Shown here in pieces: positions 62,101-64,000 of a DNA stretch of 64,000 bases. The notes below the pieces were generated by a model. The model had not been told where the DNA came from. It did not search any database and worked only from the letters and a program-made list of their open reading frames with translations. The position numbers and the translations under genes are program-made. The DNA is taken from positions 31,097 through 95,096 of the forward strand of contig JAEZEJ010000025.1 in assembly GCA_023417775.1 (NCBI GenBank). Reading direction: 5' to 3'. Every line of letters begins with the position of its first letter. The first letter of the stretch is position 1. Source of the DNA: Actinomycetes bacterium. Its GTDB lineage: Bacteria; Actinomycetota; Actinomycetes; Propionibacteriales; Nocardioidaceae.

Positions 62101-63962
62101 TGAAGGCGCCCTCGACGACCTTGCGCAACCTCGATCCCGGTGCCACCTACTACATCAAGGTCTCGGCCATCAACGCTGCGGGTGAGACGATCACGCAATG
62201 GCAGACCCAACCCGTCACGGTCGCGCTGAAGCGACCGGTGACGGGTCTGCGTACGAGCAATGTCGGGACCACGCAGTTCGACTTGAGCTGGGACCCGGTC
62301 CCGACCGCGACGCGCTATCGGATCTACCGCATGCCCAATCCCGACATGCCTGAGGCCTGTGGCAGCAACTGCTATCTGGTCACGCCGACCGACCGCTCCA
62401 AACCGTCGACCCGTGTGAGCGGGCTCCCCAGCGGGGTGACCCACTCGGTGAAGGTCTCGGCGGTCAACGCTGCGGGTGAGACGATCACCAGCTGGCAGAC
62501 GGCGCCTCTCGTCGTTCCTCTGGCTGGCACGGTGCCGAGCGCGGTCGCCGGCGTCGCCGTCTCGCAACCGACTCAGACGGGTGCGCAGTTGGGATGGCGT
62601 CCGGTGCCGGGAGCGGTTCGCTATCGCGTGTACGTCTCGTCGTCGGCATCGATGCCCTCGGCCTGTGCGCCGAACTGTCACATCGTCGTGCCGAAGAGCT
62701 ACGCCGCTCCCACGACTCAGCTCAGCGGCCTGACCGCGAACACCACCTACTACGTGAAGGTGTCGGCCATCGATGCCGCCGGCAAGACGATCACCGGATG
62801 GCAGTCCAGCCCCGTCAGCTTCCGTACCACCGGTGGGTCGAGCAACTCCGCGACCTTCTCGAATAACGCGGTCACGATGAAGGGGCACGGCTACGGGCAC
62901 GGTGTGGGCATGAGCCAGTACGGGGCACAAGGGGGCGCACTGGCAGGGCGTAGTTTCCAGCAGATCCTGAGTCACTACTATCCGGGCACCACCCTGGCGA
63001 CGCGGAGCTCGAATATCCGCGTCCAGATCAGCGGCGCTCCCACCGATGCGCTCACCGTGCGCCCGAAGAGCGGGCTGATGGTGCAGAGCGCCGGCGGTGG
63101 GCCGAATATGGTCCTTCCCGCGCGTCCCGATGGTCGTCACGTCGACCTCTGGCAGGTGGTGCGAGCCGGGGACACGTCCCGTAACCAGCTCCGCTACAAC
63201 ACCGGCGGCAGGTGGTACAACCACGGCGGCACGTGGCGCGGCGATGTGCAGTTCGGGGTCGACAGCGGGACGGTGACGGCGCTGTTCGGTGCCAACGACC
63301 GGACCTTCCGCGGAGTGATCCGCTGGTGGACTGGTGCGGGTTCGGCGCGTACGACGGTGAACGAGCTCTTCAGCCTCGATGACTACATCCGCGGCGTCGT
63401 TCCGCGCGAGATGCCGTCGAGCTGGCATCAGCAGGCATTGCGCTCGCAGGCGGTCGCCGCCCGCACCTATTCGCTGCGCACGATGAACCCCGGCCGCGCC
63501 GACTACGACATCTGCGACACGACAGCCTGTCAGGTCTATGGCGCGGTCGCGGCCGAGACCGCGGCGACCAACACGGCCATCGATGCCACGCGGGGCCAGG
63601 TGCTCATGTACAACGGGACGCCCGCCTTCACGCAGTACTCGAGCTCGTCCGGTGGCTACACCAATTGGCCGAGCTATCCGAAGGACCATCCCTACCTCAA
63701 GCCGGTCAAGGACGACTGGGACGCGGTGCAGGGCAATGCCAACCACTCGTGGACCGTCACACTCCGAGCGGAGACCGTGACGAGGGCCTACCCGCAGATC
63801 GGCACTCCGCGTTCGATCCAGGTCACCGCACGTAATGGGTACGGCGACATGGGGGGACGGGTCGAGAAGGTGCGGATCACCGGGAGCAGCGGCTCGGTCG
63901 AGGTCACCGGGAACGGAGCCCGGACGGCCTTCGGCCTGAAGTCGAACTGGTTCGGTTTCTAG
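59127..63962 (+). CDS. Giant secreted amidase - 8x FN3 - SpoIID cell-wall protein
   Basis: About 1611 aa. Residues 1-30 are a signal peptide (RLLSLRSGAALLLSTLLVL, then ASAEP). A Pro/Glu-rich linker follows (about 31-85). Residues about 238-412 form a PGRP/amidase_2 domain (SRAGWGAGPGTSC; zinc ligands in VVIHHTAGAN and NGHRDWMATACPG). Residues about 435-1236 are eight FN3 domains, each with a SMPEACGANC-type Cys pair. The C-terminus (about 1251-1610) is a SpoIID-type lytic transglycosylase domain: GHGYGHGVGMSQYGAQ, YIRGVVPREMPSSWH with catalytic Glu, QALRSQAVAARTYS. ATG 59115 is an alternative start. It likely strips peptides and cuts bare glycan strands of peptidoglycan. Confidence 0.93.
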   Translation: MHSRLLSLRSGAALLLSTLLVLVAFEPASAEPAPAPSAEVAPSAEPSEPSSPEPEPEQPAPEVEEQPSAPAQDAPSEQAPILGSLQAQEVHDDAISDLVTVEEVEVPEATAQALSATDDSIVEKVDLQPFNMAAVSWDPDADLTGVEIVMSVRVGGEWTDWETLTVADGEGDPSASDPLWTAEAADGVRARATSADGPLPGLKITTVDPGEQEAVDTPAVYQRGEGGGFSSTAVARPGIISRAGWGAGPGTSCDATRGTMRSVVIHHTAGANSYTKAQSAGIVRSYQTMHIRTNGWCDIGYNFLVDKYGQIFEGRAGSIAGHRRGAHAGVGTVNDNSTGIAMMGNFETANIWNGEWNTLRSTVSQLTAWRLQSFGLKPLTRVTLGGRTNFTVNGHRDWMATACPGRYGLDWLNAGNGLRADVDKLLASGSTPKPTPPVAGLKASNVQTDRLTLAWNAYPGAARYRVYYSTSSSMPEACGSNCRVVTVSNPNAPSTTLTGLPPGSTQHLKVSAINSAGKTITGWQAQPLTVKLPANIPRAVEGVAATPNSPDSLSVTWKAVPTAVRYRVYYTTSSSMPEACGANCQVVTPSNLSSPQTTLSKLVPGSTYNIKVSAIDASGKTITGWQEKPVTVAAKAPVAGLSLSNVKSNAFRLSWKAVPTAVRYRIYYMESASMPEECGANCRVVTPASLSSPSTDVSGLKPGATYYVKISAINAAGRTVTTWQPVPLRVGLDSSIPSAVKGLASSGVTNNSVDVSWDPVPSATRYRIYYTTSSSMPEACAPHCTLVTPGNLNSPSTSLKGLEPGATYNIKVSALNAAGKTITGWQAQPMRVKIDRPVQSARVSSIADDAATVSWARVPTAVRYRVYYTTTPSMPEACGANCTVITPQSQTMPSTRLTNLRPGTAYYLKVSAINSAGKTITSWQQEPVQFRTTGSIPTSVQDVKATASGRDSVQVSWRAVSSATRYRVYYTTTPSMPGACGKNCQVITPSNLKAPSTTLRNLDPGATYYIKVSAINAAGETITQWQTQPVTVALKRPVTGLRTSNVGTTQFDLSWDPVPTATRYRIYRMPNPDMPEACGSNCYLVTPTDRSKPSTRVSGLPSGVTHSVKVSAVNAAGETITSWQTAPLVVPLAGTVPSAVAGVAVSQPTQTGAQLGWRPVPGAVRYRVYVSSSASMPSACAPNCHIVVPKSYAAPTTQLSGLTANTTYYVKVSAIDAAGKTITGWQSSPVSFRTTGGSSNSATFSNNAVTMKGHGYGHGVGMSQYGAQGGALAGRSFQQILSHYYPGTTLATRSSNIRVQISGAPTDALTVRPKSGLMVQSAGGGPNMVLPARPDGRHVDLWQVVRAGDTSRNQLRYNTGGRWYNHGGTWRGDVQFGVDSGTVTALFGANDRTFRGVIRWWTGAGSARTTVNELFSLDDYIRGVVPREMPSSWHQQALRSQAVAARTYSLRTMNPGRADYDICDTTACQVYGAVAAETAATNTAIDATRGQVLMYNGTPAFTQYSSSSGGYTNWPSYPKDHPYLKPVKDDWDAVQGNANHSWTVTLRAETVTRAYPQIGTPRSIQVTARNGYGDMGGRVEKVRITGSSGSVEVTGNGARTAFGLKSNWFGF
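60430..62840 (+). repeat. 600-bp tandem FN3-pair repeat
   Basis: The eight RYRVYY/RYRIYY motifs begin at codons 60513, 60819, 61113, 61419, 61713, 62019, 62313 and 62619. Spacing alternates 306 and 294 bp, giving an exact 600-bp period: four copies of a two-domain unit. Odd domains open with (P)PVAGL or RPV, even ones with IPxAV or VPSAV. Confidence 0.9.
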
Positions 63963-63975
63963 ATCACACGACGAA

Positions 63976-64000
63976 GGGGGGGGGCCCCCCGGGGGGGGGG
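63976..64000. other. Homopolymer G/C tail, probable sequence artefact
   Basis: The last 25 bases are runs of G (9), C (6) and G (10). This is unlike any other part of the window and resembles poly-G sequencing or assembly error at a contig end. Biological meaning should not be assumed. Confidence 0.7.

Noticed and set aside
60430..62840. CRISPR-like array from regularly spaced repeats
   Set aside because: The periodic repeats are coding, 600 bp apart, diverged and in frame with FN3 domains; there are no short identical repeats with unique spacers.
61563..63746. 727-codon open frame on the minus strand opposite the giant wall protein
   Set aside because: It is antisense to well-supported FN3 and SpoIID domains; its product is Arg/His/Gly-rich with no recognisable domain. 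Long antisense frames are expected at this GC content.

Overview
The window looks like a chromosomal segment of a high-GC Gram-positive actinobacterium. The combination of RbpA, OpcA, an actinobacterial-type transketolase/transaldolase block, DUF3099, a mycobacterial-style sufRBDCSUT operon, many GTG starts and many leaderless starts fits this. I infer a Propionibacteriaceae-like or related organism, but no 16S or other taxonomic marker is present. Gene density is very high: no stretch over 300 bases lacks a gene. I saw no tRNA, rRNA, CRISPR array, insertion sequence or phage gene.

Layout. 1-2.5 kb: glycolysis end (pgk partial, tpiA), secG and rbpA. 2.6-9.3 kb: a self-contained accessory cluster on the + strand. 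It encodes an ornithine cyclodeaminase-family dehydrogenase, an AtoE-like carboxylate transporter, a molybdopterin oxidoreductase fused to its own flavin/2Fe-2S reductase, and a GntR/FCD regulator. Near-identical GGTA(A/G)CCGATTACC sites precede the first gene and the regulator gene. 9.3-17.4 kb (minus): pentose-phosphate operon tkt-tal-pgi-zwf-opcA-pgl. 17.4-21.5 kb: haem A synthesis (ctaB, ctaA) and a two-gene ABC exporter. 21.6-23.8 kb: ligC and Prim-PolC, convergent repair genes. 23.9-30.4 kb: the Fe-S assembly operon sufR-sufB-sufD-Rieske-sufC-sufS-sufU-sufT. The order from pgk to the ABC-F gene resembles the pgk-to-Rv1473 region of Mycobacterium tuberculosis, as I recall it.

30.5-46 kb holds housekeeping genes: ABC-F, SURF1, DUF3099, dodecin, an SDR, serB, an ABC ATPase, NfeD plus an SPFH protein, a PEBP-like protein, a SpoU methyltransferase, peptide deformylase, two acyl-CoA dehydrogenases in one operon, an unassigned 442-residue protein, a zinc alcohol dehydrogenase and an FKBP. 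46-54.5 kb: HrpA helicase, CPBP protease-like protein, DUF445, phosphohexomutase and purine nucleoside phosphorylase. 54.6-57.6 kb: an iron/haem ABC importer behind a DtxR-like box. 57.6-64 kb: LpdA, then a giant secreted protein with an amidase domain, eight FN3 domains and a SpoIID domain.

The most unusual signals are four. (1) An 80-bp dispersed element (tpiA, dodecin and a tandem pair before the phosphohexomutase) begins and ends with ATGA junctions, so that each copy encodes a small peptide translationally coupled to the next gene, resembling the mycobacterial MIRU concept. (2) The regulated Mo-enzyme cluster. (3) The amidase-FN3-SpoIID fusion, whose FN3 region repeats with an exact 600-bp period. 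(4) Large inverted repeats before zwf, before the 442-residue gene, and between the SPFH and PEBP genes. All calls are from reading the sequence by eye; no database search was run.
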